Assembly (NCBI GenBank): GCA_030066905.1
Contig: JASJAR010000023.1
Coordinates: 1-64,000 of the forward strand
DNA length: 64,000 bases
Reading direction: 5' to 3'
Origin: Paracoccaceae bacterium
GTDB lineage: Bacteria > Pseudomonadota > Alphaproteobacteria > Rhodobacterales > Rhodobacteraceae
This document shows positions 34,916 to 45,618 of this stretch, in pieces (the stretch's first letter is position 1; each line of letters starts with the position of its first letter). The translations under genes were made by a program, and so were the position numbers. The notes beneath the pieces were generated by a model, which did not search any database, was not told where the DNA came from, and worked only from the letters and a program-made list of their open reading frames with translations.

Positions 34916-37036
34916 ATGACCGACTGGAAAGCGCTTGCGGAAAAGGAGCTGCGCGGAAAGCCCGTCGACAGCCTCCATTGGGAGACCCTGGAGGGGATCC
35001 GCGTCAAACCGCTTTACACCGAGGCCGATCTCGCGGGGCTCGGCCATCTGGGCTCCACTCCCGGCGCCGCACCGTTCACAAGGGGCGTGAAGGCGACGAT
35101 GTATGCCGGCCGGCCCTGGACGATCCGGCAATATGCGGGCTTCTCCACGGCCGAGGAATCGAACGCCTTTTACCGCAAGGCGCTGGCGGGCGGTCAGCAG
35201 GGCGTCTCGGTCGCCTTCGACCTTGCCACCCACCGGGGCTATGACAGCGATCACCCCCGGGTGGAAGGCGATGTCGGCAAGGCGGGCGTGGCCATCGACA
35301 GCGTCGTGGACATGAAGATCCTCTTCGACGGCATCCCGCTTCAGGACATCTCGGTGTCGATGACGATGAACGGCGCGGTCATTCCGATCCTCGCCAATTT
35401 CATCGTCGCGGGCGAGGAGCAGGGGGTGGCGCGGGAGGCGCTGTCGGGGACCATCCAGAACGACATCCTCAAAGAATTCATGGTCCGCAACACCTATATC
35501 TATCCCCCCGAGCCCTCGATGCGGATCGTCGGCGATATCATCGAATACACCGCCGACCATATGCCGAAGTTCAACTCGATCTCGATTTCCGGCTACCACA
35601 TGCAGGAGGCGGGGGCGAACCTCGTCCAGGAGCTTGCCTTCACCCTCGCCGACGGGCGCGAATATGTGCGCGCGGCCATCGCGCGGGGGATGGATGTGGA
35701 CCGGTTCGCGCCGCGCCTGTCGTTCTTTTTCGCCATCGGAATGAACTTCTTCATGGAGGCCGCGAAGCTCCGCGCGGCGCGGCTTCTCTGGCACCGGGTG
35801 ATGTCCGATTTTTCTCCGAAAAATCCGCGCTCCTCGATGCTGAGGACCCATTGCCAGACGTCCGGGGTGAGCCTACAGGAGCAGGACCCCTACAACAATG
35901 TCGTGCGCACCGCTTACGAGGCGATGGCGGCCGTGCTGGGGGGCACCCAATCGCTCCACACCAACGCCCTCGACGAGGCCATCGCCTTGCCGACCGAGTT
36001 CGCCGCCCGGATCGCGCGCAACACCCAGCTTGTCCTCCAGGAAGAGACCGGGGTGACGAACGTGGTCGACCCGCTGGCGGGGTCCTACTACGTCGAAAGC
36101 CTCACCGCCGAGCTTGCCGAAAAGGCCTGGGCGCTGATGGAGGAGGTCGAGGAGATGGGCGGGATGACGAAGGCCGTCGCCTCCGGCATGCCGAAGCTCC
36201 GCATCGAGGAGACCGCCGCGAAGCGTCAGGCGATGATCGACCGGGGCGAGGAGGTGATCGTCGGGGTCAACAAGTACCGCAAGGACAGCGAAGACCCGAT
36301 CGACATCCTCGATATCGACAACGAGACGGTGCGCGCCGCCCAGATCGCGCGGCTGGAGCGTATTCGCGCCGAGCGGGACGGGGCAGCCGTCGAGGCCGCC
36401 CTGACCGAGATCACCCGGCGCGCCGGGGAGGGCGGAAACCTCCTCGACGCCGCCGTCGAGGCCGCCCGGGCCCGGGCCACAGTGGGAGAGATTTCGATGG
36501 CGATGGAGAAAGCGTTCGGCCGCCACCGGGCGGAGGTGAAGACCCTCGCCGGGGTTTACGGTGCCGCCTATGAGGGCGACGAGGGGTTTGCCGAAATCCA
36601 AGGACAGGTCGAGGATTTCGCCGAGGAGGAGGGCCGCCGGCCCCGGATGCTCGTCGTCAAGATGGGCCAGGACGGGCACGATAGGGGCGCCAAGGTCATC
36701 GCCACCGCCTTCGCCGATATCGGCTTCGACGTCGATGTGGGGCCTTTGTTCCAGACCCCCGAGGAGGCCGCCCAGGACGCCATCGACAATGACGTTCACG
36801 TCGTCGGGATTTCCTCCCAGGCGGCGGGGCACAAGACGCTGGCGCCGAAGCTCATCGCGGCTCTGAAGGAGAGGGACGCCGGCGACATCATCGTAATCTG
36901 CGGCGGGGTCATCCCGCAGCAGGATTACGCGTTTCTGAAGAAGGCCGGGGTGCAGGCGATCTTCGGGCCCGGCACCAACATCCCCGAGGCGGCGGGCGAC
37001 ATCCTGCGGCTTATCCGCGAGGCCCGGGCGGGCTGA
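34916..37036 (+). CDS. scpA: Methylmalonyl-CoA mutase
   Basis: 706 aa, full length. It isomerises methylmalonyl-CoA to succinyl-CoA using adenosylcobalamin, completing propionyl-CoA assimilation. The N-terminal substrate barrel has [16 protein letters not shown] and [15 protein letters not shown]. The C-terminal B12 domain carries D586-G-H588 in [11 protein letters not shown], with His588 as the axial ligand, and [17 protein letters not shown] precedes the ATG. A methylmalonyl-CoA epimerase gene is not in the window. Confidence 0.96.
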   Translation: MTDWKALAEKELRGKPVDSLHWETLEGIRVKPLYTEADLAGLGHLGSTPGAAPFTRGVKATMYAGRPWTIRQYAGFSTAEESNAFYRKALAGGQQGVSVAFDLATHRGYDSDHPRVEGDVGKAGVAIDSVVDMKILFDGIPLQDISVSMTMNGAVIPILANFIVAGEEQGVAREALSGTIQNDILKEFMVRNTYIYPPEPSMRIVGDIIEYTADHMPKFNSISISGYHMQEAGANLVQELAFTLADGREYVRAAIARGMDVDRFAPRLSFFFAIGMNFFMEAAKLRAARLLWHRVMSDFSPKNPRSSMLRTHCQTSGVSLQEQDPYNNVVRTAYEAMAAVLGGTQSLHTNALDEAIALPTEFAARIARNTQLVLQEETGVTNVVDPLAGSYYVESLTAELAEKAWALMEEVEEMGGMTKAVASGMPKLRIEETAAKRQAMIDRGEEVIVGVNKYRKDSEDPIDILDIDNETVRAAQIARLERIRAERDGAAVEAALTEITRRAGEGGNLLDAAVEAARARATVGEISMAMEKAFGRHRAEVKTLAGVYGAAYEGDEGFAEIQGQVEDFAEEEGRRPRMLVVKMGQDGHDRGAKVIATAFADIGFDVDVGPLFQTPEEAAQDAIDNDVHVVGISSQAAGHKTLAPKLIAALKERDAGDIIVICGGVIPQQDYAFLKKAGVQAIFGPGTNIPEAAGDILRLIREARAG

Positions 37037-37089
37037 GGCCGGTGGACTTTGTTGGCCATTTGCGGACGCGGGGGCGTTGGCTTCCGTTG

Positions 37090-37600
37090 GCCTGAAGGGG
37101 CCGTTCAGATCCTGCTCCGGCAGACCTTTGCGACACACGCCCCGGACTTGATCCGGGGCCTCGATTCACCGGAGTGCCAGGCCTGTCGAGGTCCCGGGAC
37201 AAGCCCGGGACGTGGGGGACTTTGGATCGAAGCCTCGGATTCCGTCCGGGGCGGGACTTTTATTGGCCTTGAGCGGCCGTTTGTGTCTTGCTCCGGCCGA
37301 CCTTTGCGACACACGCCCCGGACGTGATCCGGGGCCCCGATCCTCTGGAGTGCCAAGCCTATCGAGGTCCCGGGTCAAGCCCGGGACGTGGGGGGCATTG
37401 TGTTCGAGGCCCCGGATGACTTCCGGGGCGGGACTTTCTGTTGGCCTTGAGCGGACGTTTGGGTCTTGCTCCGGTAGCCCTTGGCGACACACGCCCCGGA
37501 CTTGATCCGGGGCCCCGATCCTCCGGAGGGCCAAGCCTATCGAGGTCCCGGGTCAAGCCCGGGACGCGGGGGGATTGTGATCGGGGGAGCGGACAAACGA
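37090..37600. repeat. Tandem array of three long-form palindromic repeats, period 176-177 bp
   Basis: Three copies of one unit fill most of the 633-base gene-free stretch 37037-37669. The landmark CGACACACGCCCCGGA starts at 37131, 37307 and 37484. Each unit holds GGCCTTGAGCGG, CTTGCTCCGG, CCCCGGACTTGATCCGGGG and GAGGTCCCGGGTCAAGCCCGGG in order, so each forms two strong hairpins. Copies differ by scattered point changes. The unit also occurs once inverted at 22651-22783. They lie between scpA and the chaperone gene. Confidence 0.85.
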
Positions 37601-37669
37601 ACGCCCGCTCAAGGCCAAATCCGGACGCCCCCGGTTCCCCCGTCCCGCGCGAGCGTCTAGGCTTGCCCC

Positions 37670-38353
37670 ATGTCGATCTGGTCCCGCATTGCCGATGCCA
37701 TTTCCGCGCTTGCCTCCGGCCAAGGGCTCTCGGAGGTGTTCGACCGCCTCCGCACCCCGCCCGAACGCTCGGTGGCCTTCACCATCGCCGTCATCGCGCT
37801 TGGGGCGAAAATGGCCAAGGCCGATGGCCGGGTGACCCGCGACGAGGTCACCGCCTTCCGCGAGGTCTTCTACATCCCGAAAGCCGAGGAGCCCAACGCG
37901 GCGCGGGTCTTCGACCTCGCCCGGCAGGACGTGGCCGGCTTCGACGCCTATGCCCGCCGCATCCGGGCGATGTTCGGCAACGGGCATGACGCGCTCACCG
38001 ACCTCATCGAGGGGCTGTTCTACGTCGCGGTGGCAGACGGCGAATACCACCCGCGAGAGGATGACTTTCTCCACGAGGTCGCCCGCATCTTCGGCATCGG
38101 CGAGCGCGAGTTCCGGGCGATCCGCACCCGTTTTGTGCCCGATGCCGACCCCGACCCCTGGGCGGTGCTGGGGCTTGGTCCCGGTTCGACCCTCGAAGAC
38201 GCCCGCACCGCCTGGCGGCGTTTGGTGCGCGAGAGCCATCCCGACCGGATGATCGCCCGGGGGCTTCCCGAAGAGGCGGTGCGGATCGCCGAGAAACGGC
38301 TCATCGCGATCAACCGCGCCTGGGAGGAAATCAGCGAGGGCCGCGCGGCCTGA
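37670..38353 (+). CDS. DjlA-like co-chaperone (TerB + C-terminal J domain)
   Basis: 227 aa. The N-terminal two thirds form a TerB-like helical domain (FTIAVIALGAKMAKADGRVTRDEV and GLFYVAVADGEYHPREDDFL). The C-terminus is a J domain with the HPD motif (VRESHPDRMI) needed to stimulate DnaK. Unlike E. coli DjlA there is no obvious N-terminal membrane segment, so it may be cytosolic. Its stop overlaps the ATG of the next gene (TGATG). Confidence 0.87.
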   Translation: MSIWSRIADAISALASGQGLSEVFDRLRTPPERSVAFTIAVIALGAKMAKADGRVTRDEVTAFREVFYIPKAEEPNAARVFDLARQDVAGFDAYARRIRAMFGNGHDALTDLIEGLFYVAVADGEYHPREDDFLHEVARIFGIGEREFRAIRTRFVPDADPDPWAVLGLGPGSTLEDARTAWRRLVRESHPDRMIARGLPEEAVRIAEKRLIAINRAWEEISEGRAA

Positions 38354-39378
38354 TGCGCATCGCCACCTACAACATCGAATGGTTCACCGAGCTTTTCGAC
38401 GACGACGGCACGCTCTTGGCCGACGGCGAATGGTCGGCGCGCTACAACGTCACCCGCGCCGCCCAGGCCGAGGCCATCGCCATCGTGATGACGGCCCTCG
38501 ATGCCGATGCGATCATGATCATCGAAGCACCCGATGCCCACCGCAAACGCTCCGGCCGGGTGGCGCTGGAGACCTTCGCCGAGGCCTTCGATCTGCGCAC
38601 GCGCACCGCCCTTCTGGGCTTCGAGAACCACACCCAGCAGGAGATCGCCCTGCTCTACGACCCCGACGTGCTGGAGGCGCGCCACGACCCCATCGGCCCG
38701 CCCGAGGGCGGGCACGACGCCGTCGCCGCCCCCCGCTTCGACGGGGCATTCGACATCGACCTCGACATCGACGCCGAACCCGAGCGCGTGACCTGGTCGA
38801 AGCCGCCCTTGGAACTGGCCTGCCGCTCGGCGTCGGGGGAGGCGTTCCGGATGATCGGCGTCCATGCGAAATCGAAAGCCCCCCATGGCGCGACGGGCCG
38901 CAAGGAAATCCTGCGCGCCTCGATCCAGAACCGCCGCAAGCAGCTTGCCCAATGCATCTGGCTCAGGCGCCGGATCGAGGAGCATCTCGCCGCCGAGGAG
39001 CCCTTGATCGTGCTGGGGGACTTCAACGACGGCCCCGGGCTCGACGAATACGAAAAGCTCTTCGGCCGGTCCGGGCTCGAGATCGTGCTTGGAGAGAATG
39101 ACGGGATGAAGCTTGTCGAGCCCCATGCCGCGATGGGGCTCCAGCGCCGTCTCGGAGCCGCACCGACAACGGCAAGGTTCTGGATTTCGTCGCAGAAACG
39201 CTGGCTCGAAGTTCTGCTCGACTACATCATGGTCTCGCCCGACCTCGCCGCCCGCCGCCCCCAATGGCGCATCTGGCACCCGTTCGACGACCCCGGCTGC
39301 TACAATGCACCGGAATTGCGGGAGGCGCTCCTGGCGGCGTCGGACCATTTCCCGGTGACGCTCGATATCGATCTTTGA
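38353..39378 (+). CDS. Endonuclease/exonuclease/phosphatase family protein
   Basis: 341 aa. It begins MRIATYNIEWF, the start of the EEP fold (Asn metal contact), with Glu in IMIIEAPDAHRK, LGDFNDGPG (Asp/Asn) and SDHFPVTLDID (terminal Asp-His) completing the catalytic set. Substrates in this superfamily range from DNA to phospholipids; none is indicated here. Overlaps the DjlA-like stop by one base, so they form an operon. Confidence 0.85.
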   Translation: MRIATYNIEWFTELFDDDGTLLADGEWSARYNVTRAAQAEAIAIVMTALDADAIMIIEAPDAHRKRSGRVALETFAEAFDLRTRTALLGFENHTQQEIALLYDPDVLEARHDPIGPPEGGHDAVAAPRFDGAFDIDLDIDAEPERVTWSKPPLELACRSASGEAFRMIGVHAKSKAPHGATGRKEILRASIQNRRKQLAQCIWLRRRIEEHLAAEEPLIVLGDFNDGPGLDEYEKLFGRSGLEIVLGENDGMKLVEPHAAMGLQRRLGAAPTTARFWISSQKRWLEVLLDYIMVSPDLAARRPQWRIWHPFDDPGCYNAPELREALLAASDHFPVTLDIDL

Positions 39379-39391
39379 GGCGGTTTCCCGG

Positions 39392-40951
39392 TCAGGACGG
39401 GTGGGCGATCTCGGTCTTCTTGGCCCCGAGGCTGTCGGCGAGCGCCTGGAACCGCGCCTGGGCGACCTCCCCGAACAGGTCCGCCGTCCCGTCGGCGAGG
39501 TGGAACGACAGGCACTTCCGCCGCGAAGACCAGGACAGCCGGCCCATCCGCTCGGCATCCTGACCCGAAAACATCGCGCCGAACCGCATCGCCTTGCCGA
39601 GCTGTTCGGCGGCCACGGCCTCTTTTTCGGACAATAGCCCGAAGAGCGGCTCGAACCGGGTGCCCGAGCGCGAGTTCTTGTAGCGGTGAAGGAGAGCGAG
39701 GCCGAGGAACACCCGCTCGCGGTGGGCGAGCCCGGCCATGTTGGCGCGCGTCGCCAGGTCGAAACAGGCTTCGTGGCGATAGTCGGGATGGGCCCGCCAG
39801 GTCACGTCGTGCAACAGACAGGCCGCGCGGACGAGCCGGTAATGGTCTGGGCCCCGGCCCTCGAACAGCGGCGCGATGAAATTGTGCAGCGTCCGGCCGA
39901 ACCCCGGCAGGCGGGCGTCCTTGGCCTCGGCGAAGCGGCAGGCCTCGATCAGCGGGTCGCGGTCGCGCAGGTCTCGCGGCATCTGCTCGTAGAGCATGCC
40001 TTCGCGGATGCCGTAGCTCGAGACGGCGATGTCGTGGGGCTTGAACGTGTCGAGAAGGGTCGTGAGGACGGGGGCGGCGAGCGGCAGGAGGCTCGCACGG
40101 GTCTCGCTGATCCCGGTTGCCCGGCGCAACTCCTCCATGTCGGAGGTCGCGATCAACGCGGCGGTGGCGCGGACGTCCTTTCGGCTCATCCGGTATTCGT
40201 GAAGGACCGCGAGCGGGTAGCCGCGCCGCTCCATGTCGATCCGGGCGAAGGCCCGCCAGGAGCCGCCGACGAGGAACAGCCGGTCCGATTGCTCGCCCAT
40301 CGTCGCGCGAAGGCCGTCGATCTCCGCCTTGACCGTCTTGCGGCGGCCGGACTTGCCGCCCTTGACGCCGGCGAGCCTCAGAGGCCCCAGGGGCGAGGTG
40401 ACGCATTTGCCCACTTCGCCGTCCTGAAGCTCGGCAAGTTCCATCGACGAGCCACCGATGTCGCAGACGAGCCCGTAGGACCCCGGCCAGCCGAGGAGCA
40501 CCCCCTGGGCCGAAAGCCGGGCCTCCTCGGTGCCGTCGATCACCCAGAGGCGGAGGCCGGTCTCGCGCAACACGTCCTCCCTGAACGCGGGACCGTCCTC
40601 CGCCTCCCGCACCGCGGCTGTGGCCACAGCCGTCAGCGGTGCTGCTCCCATGCCCTTGGCGAGAAGGGCGAACCGTTTGAGCGCGACCATGGCGCGCGCC
40701 TTGCCGTCGGGGTTGAGCCGGCCGGTATCGGCCATGCCCGCGCCGAGGCCGCACATGACCTTCTCGTTGAAGAAATAGGCCGGACTGCGCGCCGCGCCGT
40801 CGAACACGACAAGGCGCACCGAGTTAGACCCGACATCGACGACCCCGACCCGGGTGAGGGCCCGGGCGCCGGGGCTGTCGAACAGCGGGCGGCCGAACGG
40901 CGCCCAGTCGTCCACCTCCGGTGCGCTGCCGTCGTCCATCTTCGCAAGCAT
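39392..40951 (-). CDS. ppx: Ppx/GppA exopolyphosphatase
   Basis: 519 aa. The actin-like phosphatase domain begins at GVVDVGSNSVRLVVFDG (about 36-52), with CDIGGSSMELAEL as the second phosphate loop, and ends in an HD-like C-terminal region (LHDVTWRAHPDYRHEA). It releases phosphate from polyphosphate or pppGpp. It lies 43 bases after ppk1 on the same strand, so synthesis and breakdown of polyphosphate are encoded together. Confidence 0.92.
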   Translation of the reverse strand: MLAKMDDGSAPEVDDWAPFGRPLFDSPGARALTRVGVVDVGSNSVRLVVFDGAARSPAYFFNEKVMCGLGAGMADTGRLNPDGKARAMVALKRFALLAKGMGAAPLTAVATAAVREAEDGPAFREDVLRETGLRLWVIDGTEEARLSAQGVLLGWPGSYGLVCDIGGSSMELAELQDGEVGKCVTSPLGPLRLAGVKGGKSGRRKTVKAEIDGLRATMGEQSDRLFLVGGSWRAFARIDMERRGYPLAVLHEYRMSRKDVRATAALIATSDMEELRRATGISETRASLLPLAAPVLTTLLDTFKPHDIAVSSYGIREGMLYEQMPRDLRDRDPLIEACRFAEAKDARLPGFGRTLHNFIAPLFEGRGPDHYRLVRAACLLHDVTWRAHPDYRHEACFDLATRANMAGLAHRERVFLGLALLHRYKNSRSGTRFEPLFGLLSEKEAVAAEQLGKAMRFGAMFSGQDAERMGRLSWSSRRKCLSFHLADGTADLFGEVAQARFQALADSLGAKKTEIAHPS

Positions 40952-40994
40952 CCCCTTCGCGCGGCGGACATTTTGCCGGGATGGCCCCTCGCGG

Positions 40995-43172
40995 TCAATC
41001 CAGAGCTTCGGCCAGTTTTTTCACATCCGACGCGCCGGCCTTGCCGCGGCCGGAAAGCGACGGGTTTTCCATGAAGTACCGGTGGCAGCTAAAAGGCCGC
41101 CGGCCCTCTTCGATCGCCGGGCGCAGGAACTTGCCATCCGGCCCCAGAAGCCAGGAGTTGGCCTCGTCGCGAAGATTTGCGACCATGATCTGGTCGACGA
41201 TCTGGGCCTTCACGGTTGGGTTTTCGATCTCAACGAGGGTTTCGACGCGCCGGTTGAGGTTGCGGCCCATCCAGTCCGCCGAGGAGATGTAGACCCGGGC
41301 CTCTTCCGCCGGCAACCCGTGGCCGGCGCCGAAACAGACGATGCGGGAATGTTCGAGGAACCGGCCCACGACCGATTTCACGCGGATGTTGTCCGACAGC
41401 CCCGCCACCCCCGGGCGCAGGCAGCAGATGCCGCGGATCACAAGGTCGATCTTCACCCCGGCCTGGCTGGCAAGGTAGAGCGCGTCGATCACGTCGCGCT
41501 CGACGAGCGAGTTCATCTTCGCCCAGATCCGCGCCGGCCGCCCGGCAAGGGCGTGCTCGGCCTCCTCGGCGATGCGTTCGAGAAGCGTCGTTTTCAGGGT
41601 GAGCGGAGAGATCGAGAGGTTTTCGAGGCTTTGCGGCTTGGCGTAGCCCGACAGGTAGTTGAAGACCCGGGTGGCATCCCGCCCCAGGGCCGGATCGCAG
41701 GTGAAGAGCGACAGGTCGGTGTAAATCTTCGCCGTGATCGGGTGGTAATTGCCGGTGCCGTAATGGGTGTAGGTGGCAAGCCCCCCGGTCTCCCGGCGCA
41801 CCACGGTCGAGATCTTGGCGTGGATCTTGTAGTTCAGAAACCCGTAGACGACATGGACGCCGGCGCGTTCGAGCTTTCTCGACTGGCGGATGTTGGCGGC
41901 TTCGTCGAACCGGGCCTTGAGTTCGACGAGGGCGGTGACCGATTTGCCGTCCTCGGCCGCCTCGCAGAGGGCGTCGACGATGGGCGACTGGTTCGAGGTC
42001 CGGTAGAGGGTCTGCTTGATCGCCACCACATCGGGGTCGGCGGCGGCCTGTTTGAGAAACCGCACCACCATGTCGAAGGTCTCGTAGGGGTGGTGGAGAA
42101 GCATGTCCTTCTGGCGGATCGCAGCGAACATGTCGCCGTCGTGGTCCTGCACCCGTTCGGGGACCCGCGGCGTGAAGGACGGCCAGAGCAGATCGGGGCG
42201 TTCGTCGAGGACAAGCTCGTTGAGGTCCCCCGACCCGATCAGCCCGTCGACATCGACGACCTCGTCGTCGCCGACCTTGAGTTCCTCCATGATGAGTTTT
42301 CTCAGCCGCTTCGGAGCGCCTGTGGAGATCTTCATCCGGACGACCTCGCCCCGGCGCCGGCGCTTGAGGGCCACCTCGAACTCGCGCACGAGGTCTTCGG
42401 CCTCGTCCTCCACCTCGAGGTCGCTGTCGCGCAGGACGCGGAAGGCGCAACTGCCCTTCAGCGCATAGCCCGGAAAGAGCCGGTCGAGGTTCAAAAGGAG
42501 CACGTCCTCAAGGAGAATGAACCGGTGTTCACGGCCCGTTGCGGGCAGGCGCACGAACCGCCGCGTCTGATGCGGGATCGGCAGGAGCGCCTGGAGCATC
42601 CGCCCGTCCTCCGCACTTTCGAACTCCAGCGCGAGCGCGTAGCCGGTATTCGGAATGAACGGGAACGGATGGGCCGGGTCGATGGCCAGCGGGGTCAGGA
42701 TCGGGAAGATCTCGGCGAGGAAGACCTTTTCGAGATGTTTGCGGTCCGATTTCGAGAGGTCGTCGCGGGCGAGAATGTGGATGTCGTGGCCGGCCATGTC
42801 CGCCGCGAGACCGGTCCAGATCCGTTGCTGGTGCTCCATCAGCCGCCGGGCTTCGGTGTTGATAAGCGAGAGCTGCTCGGCCGGCGTAAGCCCATCCTGG
42901 GCCGGGGCGGTCATGCCCCCCTTGGCAAGCTCGCGCAGGCCGGCGACGCGGACGGTGTAGAACTCGTCGAGATTGCTCGACGAGATCGACAGAAACCGCA
43001 GCCGTTCAAGGAGCGGAACCTCGGCGTTCTGCGCCTCCTCCAGCACACGCCAGTTGAATTCGAGCCAGGACAGTTCGCGGTTGAAGAACCGGCTCGGCCC
43101 GTCCGGGTCGACGTCCGGCATGTCGGCGCCGGGCGGCTGGGGGCTATGGAGGAGATCGGCGCTGGTCATCAT
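40995..43172 (-). CDS. ppk1: Polyphosphate kinase 1
   Basis: 725 aa, full length PPK1. It polymerises the ATP gamma-phosphate into polyphosphate. N-terminal signature [19 protein letters not shown]; the phospholipase-D-like domains hold the autophosphorylation His region ([16 protein letters not shown]) and [22 protein letters not shown]. The start at 43172 is the longest; a downstream ATG in MPDVDPDG is possible. 65 bases after hdaA, 43 before ppx. Confidence 0.95.
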   Translation of the reverse strand: MMTSADLLHSPQPPGADMPDVDPDGPSRFFNRELSWLEFNWRVLEEAQNAEVPLLERLRFLSISSSNLDEFYTVRVAGLRELAKGGMTAPAQDGLTPAEQLSLINTEARRLMEHQQRIWTGLAADMAGHDIHILARDDLSKSDRKHLEKVFLAEIFPILTPLAIDPAHPFPFIPNTGYALALEFESAEDGRMLQALLPIPHQTRRFVRLPATGREHRFILLEDVLLLNLDRLFPGYALKGSCAFRVLRDSDLEVEDEAEDLVREFEVALKRRRRGEVVRMKISTGAPKRLRKLIMEELKVGDDEVVDVDGLIGSGDLNELVLDERPDLLWPSFTPRVPERVQDHDGDMFAAIRQKDMLLHHPYETFDMVVRFLKQAAADPDVVAIKQTLYRTSNQSPIVDALCEAAEDGKSVTALVELKARFDEAANIRQSRKLERAGVHVVYGFLNYKIHAKISTVVRRETGGLATYTHYGTGNYHPITAKIYTDLSLFTCDPALGRDATRVFNYLSGYAKPQSLENLSISPLTLKTTLLERIAEEAEHALAGRPARIWAKMNSLVERDVIDALYLASQAGVKIDLVIRGICCLRPGVAGLSDNIRVKSVVGRFLEHSRIVCFGAGHGLPAEEARVYISSADWMGRNLNRRVETLVEIENPTVKAQIVDQIMVANLRDEANSWLLGPDGKFLRPAIEEGRRPFSCHRYFMENPSLSGRGKAGASDVKKLAEALD

Positions 43173-43237
43173 TACAACAGATAGTCCTTCTGCGGGGCGA
43201 TTTTGCCCCCTTCGCTCTTTTTGACGGAATTACAAGA

Positions 43238-43918
43238 CTATGTTGTGACGCCGCCGCCGTTGTCCAGAACCCTGCGGGCGAGCGCGCGGGTCACGCCGCG
43301 GCGGCTGGCGAGCGCGGCCCGGTCGAGCGCGGCGACCACCGCTTCGGCCGCGTCGTGGGAGCGTTCGATGCGCTGCACCAGCCAGGGGATGAGCGCGGGC
43401 TCGGGCGCGATCTGGCGGTCGGCGAAGAGCTTCACAAGGAGGTTGGCCAGCAGAGCATCGTCGGGCGGGTCGAGCGTGGCGACCCCGCTCGCCTGCATCC
43501 GGCTTGCCAGGTCGGGAAGGTCGATGGGCCAGCGCGGTGGCGGCAGGCGGCCCGTGCATAACAGCCGCCCGCCCCGGGCCTGAAGGAGGTTCACAAGATG
43601 GAAGGCCGGTGCCGCGCCGTCCGGCGTCAGCGCGTCCCAATCCTCCACGACCAGCGCCGCGGCCTCCCCGAGCGCGGCGATATCCGCTGTTTCGAGCTCC
43701 GATGCGGCGGTCAGCCGCGCGCCCTCGGCGCCGGCCCAGACATGGGCCAGATGCGTCTTCCCCGCCCCCTGCGGGCCGACCAGAACGAGCCGCCCGTTCG
43801 GCCAGGCCTCGGGCCGGTCGATGGCCGCCACCGCATCTGCGTTCGACGGCGAGACGAAGAAGTCGCCGCGGGCATGGGACGGCCGTGCGGGCAGGTCGAA
43901 GGTGAGCTGCCGGGACAT
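43238..43918 (-). CDS. hdaA: DnaA regulatory inactivator (HdaA)
   Basis: 226 aa, DnaA-related AAA+ protein without the DNA-binding domain IV. Walker A is VGPQGAGKTHLA and Walker B-like AALVVEDWDAL. At the N-terminus RQLTFDLPARPSH resembles the clamp-binding motif (QLxFDL) by which Hda docks on DnaN to stimulate ATP hydrolysis by DnaA. It lies three bases downstream of the permease gene, linking replication control to the polyphosphate genes. Confidence 0.9.
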   Translation of the reverse strand: MSRQLTFDLPARPSHARGDFFVSPSNADAVAAIDRPEAWPNGRLVLVGPQGAGKTHLAHVWAGAEGARLTAASELETADIAALGEAAALVVEDWDALTPDGAAPAFHLVNLLQARGGRLLCTGRLPPPRWPIDLPDLASRMQASGVATLDPPDDALLANLLVKLFADRQIAPEPALIPWLVQRIERSHDAAEAVVAALDRAALASRRGVTRALARRVLDNGGGVTT

Positions 43919-43921
43919 GGC

Positions 43922-45016
43922 TCAGGCCTCGTCCTCGACCTCAAGCTCGGCAGGTGGCTCGCGGCCCGACAGGCCCTTGTAGAGGAGCCCCTCGCGGTAT
44001 TGCTCGATGAAGAACCGGGCGACGACCCCGATGGCGGCCGCGACCGGGACGGCGACGAGAAGGCCCACGAAGCCGAAGAGCGCACCGAAGACCGACAGCG
44101 CGAAGATCAGCCAGACCGGGTGCAGCCCGACGCTGGAGCCCACGAGCTTCGGGGTGAGGATGTTGCCCTCGAGGAACTGCCCCGACTGGAAGATCGCCCA
44201 GACCGCCAGGATCCAGATCCAGTCGCCCCAGAACTGAAAGAGCGCAAGCCCGATGGCGAGCACGCCGCCCACCAGCGCCCCGACGTAAGGGATGAACGAG
44301 ATGAGGCCGGCCACCGCGCCCACGACGAGCCCGAACTGGAGCCCGACAATGGCCAAAAGCGTGGCGTAATAGACCCCGAGGATGACGCAGACCGTGCCCT
44401 GGCCGCGGATGAAGGCGGCGAGCGTGGCGTCGATGTCGCTGGCGATCTGCCGGATCGCCGGGGCGTGGTCGCGGGGCAGAAGGTCGTCGATCTTGGCGAC
44501 CATGTTGTCCCAGTCGAGCAGCAGATAGAATGTCACCACCGGGACGAGGACGATCAGCACCACGATGTTGAGAAGCGACAGCGCCGAGGTCAGCACGCCG
44601 TTGAGGAACTCGCCGCCCTTGGCCTGAATCGTCGCCCCGAGCGAATCGAGCGAGCGGCGGATCGTGGAGCTTTCGTCCATGATCTGGGGAAACTGCTCGT
44701 TGACCCAGGCCTGGAGCTGGCGCGCAAGCTCGGGGGCCAGCGCGAAGAGGTCGGCGGCCTGCTGGGCCAGCGTCGGCACCACCAGAAGCCCGCCGACGAC
44801 GAAGAGAATGAGCGCGGCAATCGTGATGACGACCGTGGCCATGGTCCGCGACAGACCGATGCGTTCCAGCCGGTCCGCCACCGGGTCGAGGCAGTAGGCG
44901 ATGGCGCCGCCGAGGACGAAGGGCAGCAGGACATCGCCGAGAAACCACATGACCGCGACGAAGGCGATCGTCGCGATGGTCCAGTAGCGGAGCTGATCTC
45001 TGACGGGCAGGGCCAT
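43922..45016 (-). CDS. AI-2E family transporter (PerM-like)
   Basis: 364 aa with about eight membrane segments in the PerM/TqsA pattern (N-terminal pair, periplasmic helical part, then IVVLIVLVPVVTFYLLLDWD, YVGALVGGVLAIGLALFQFWG and VFGALFGFVGLLVAVPVAAAIGV). The acidic C-terminal tail is cytosolic. Transport substrate not known. First gene of a perM-hdaA-ppk1-ppx unit with a three-base gap to hdaA. Confidence 0.87.
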   Translation of the reverse strand: MALPVRDQLRYWTIATIAFVAVMWFLGDVLLPFVLGGAIAYCLDPVADRLERIGLSRTMATVVITIAALILFVVGGLLVVPTLAQQAADLFALAPELARQLQAWVNEQFPQIMDESSTIRRSLDSLGATIQAKGGEFLNGVLTSALSLLNIVVLIVLVPVVTFYLLLDWDNMVAKIDDLLPRDHAPAIRQIASDIDATLAAFIRGQGTVCVILGVYYATLLAIVGLQFGLVVGAVAGLISFIPYVGALVGGVLAIGLALFQFWGDWIWILAVWAIFQSGQFLEGNILTPKLVGSSVGLHPVWLIFALSVFGALFGFVGLLVAVPVAAAIGVVARFFIEQYREGLLYKGLSGREPPAELEVEDEA

Positions 45017-45152
45017 GGGGTCGCCTTTCTCCGAGCCCTTGATTGCCCATGGGGCCGGTCAGGGCAAGGGCCGGAGCGCAGGGCGCGCCGGCCGAGGCGG
45101 TGGGGCGGTCCTGGCGTCGGGCCGATGGTCGCCCGCCTTTCGGCCAGAAAGC

Positions 45153-45372
45153 CCCGTCCCGGGCTTGACCCGGGACCTCGATGGGTCTGGTACTCCGGTG
45201 GGTCGGGGCCCCGGATCGGGTCCGGGGCGTGGGTTGCCGTTGGCCCGCTGCGGGCCTTCGTTTGTCCGCCCAGTTCCCAAAGCCCCCCACGTCCCGGGCT
45301 TGACCCGGGACCTCGATAGGCTTGGCCCTCCGGAGGATCGGGGCCCCGGATCGGGTCCGGGGCGCGGGTTGT
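45153..45372. repeat. Two tandem CCCGGG-type palindromic repeats
   Basis: Two copies, about 134 bases apart, each with CCCGGGCTTGACCCGGGACC and GGGGCCCCGGATCGGGTCC. The spacer (GGTTGCCGTTGGCC... CTTCGTTTGTCCGCCCAG) differs from that of the 37-kb array. They fill the middle of 45017-45618, where nothing else is evident. Confidence 0.75.
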
Positions 45373-45618
45373 GGTTGGCCTGCTGCGGGCGTTGGCCGCA
45401 GAGCACTGAGCCGCGCCATCGGCGGGCCGCGGGGCGGCGACGGCGCGGCGGCCTGTCGGCCTTGATTCCGCGCCAGGCGAAGCTCTGAAGGTCGGCAATA
45501 GACCGAAACCGCCCCCCGTCGCCGAAGCGCCCGGCATCGCCCCATCGACGCCCGCAGAGCCTTCCCGCGGAGAGATTGAACCGACCGCGGCTGCGCGATA
45601 GACCGGGCGGCACTGCCG

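Noticed and set aside
37090-37600. CRISPR array
   Set aside because: Repeats are 176-177 bp long without short unique spacers, and no cas gene is present.
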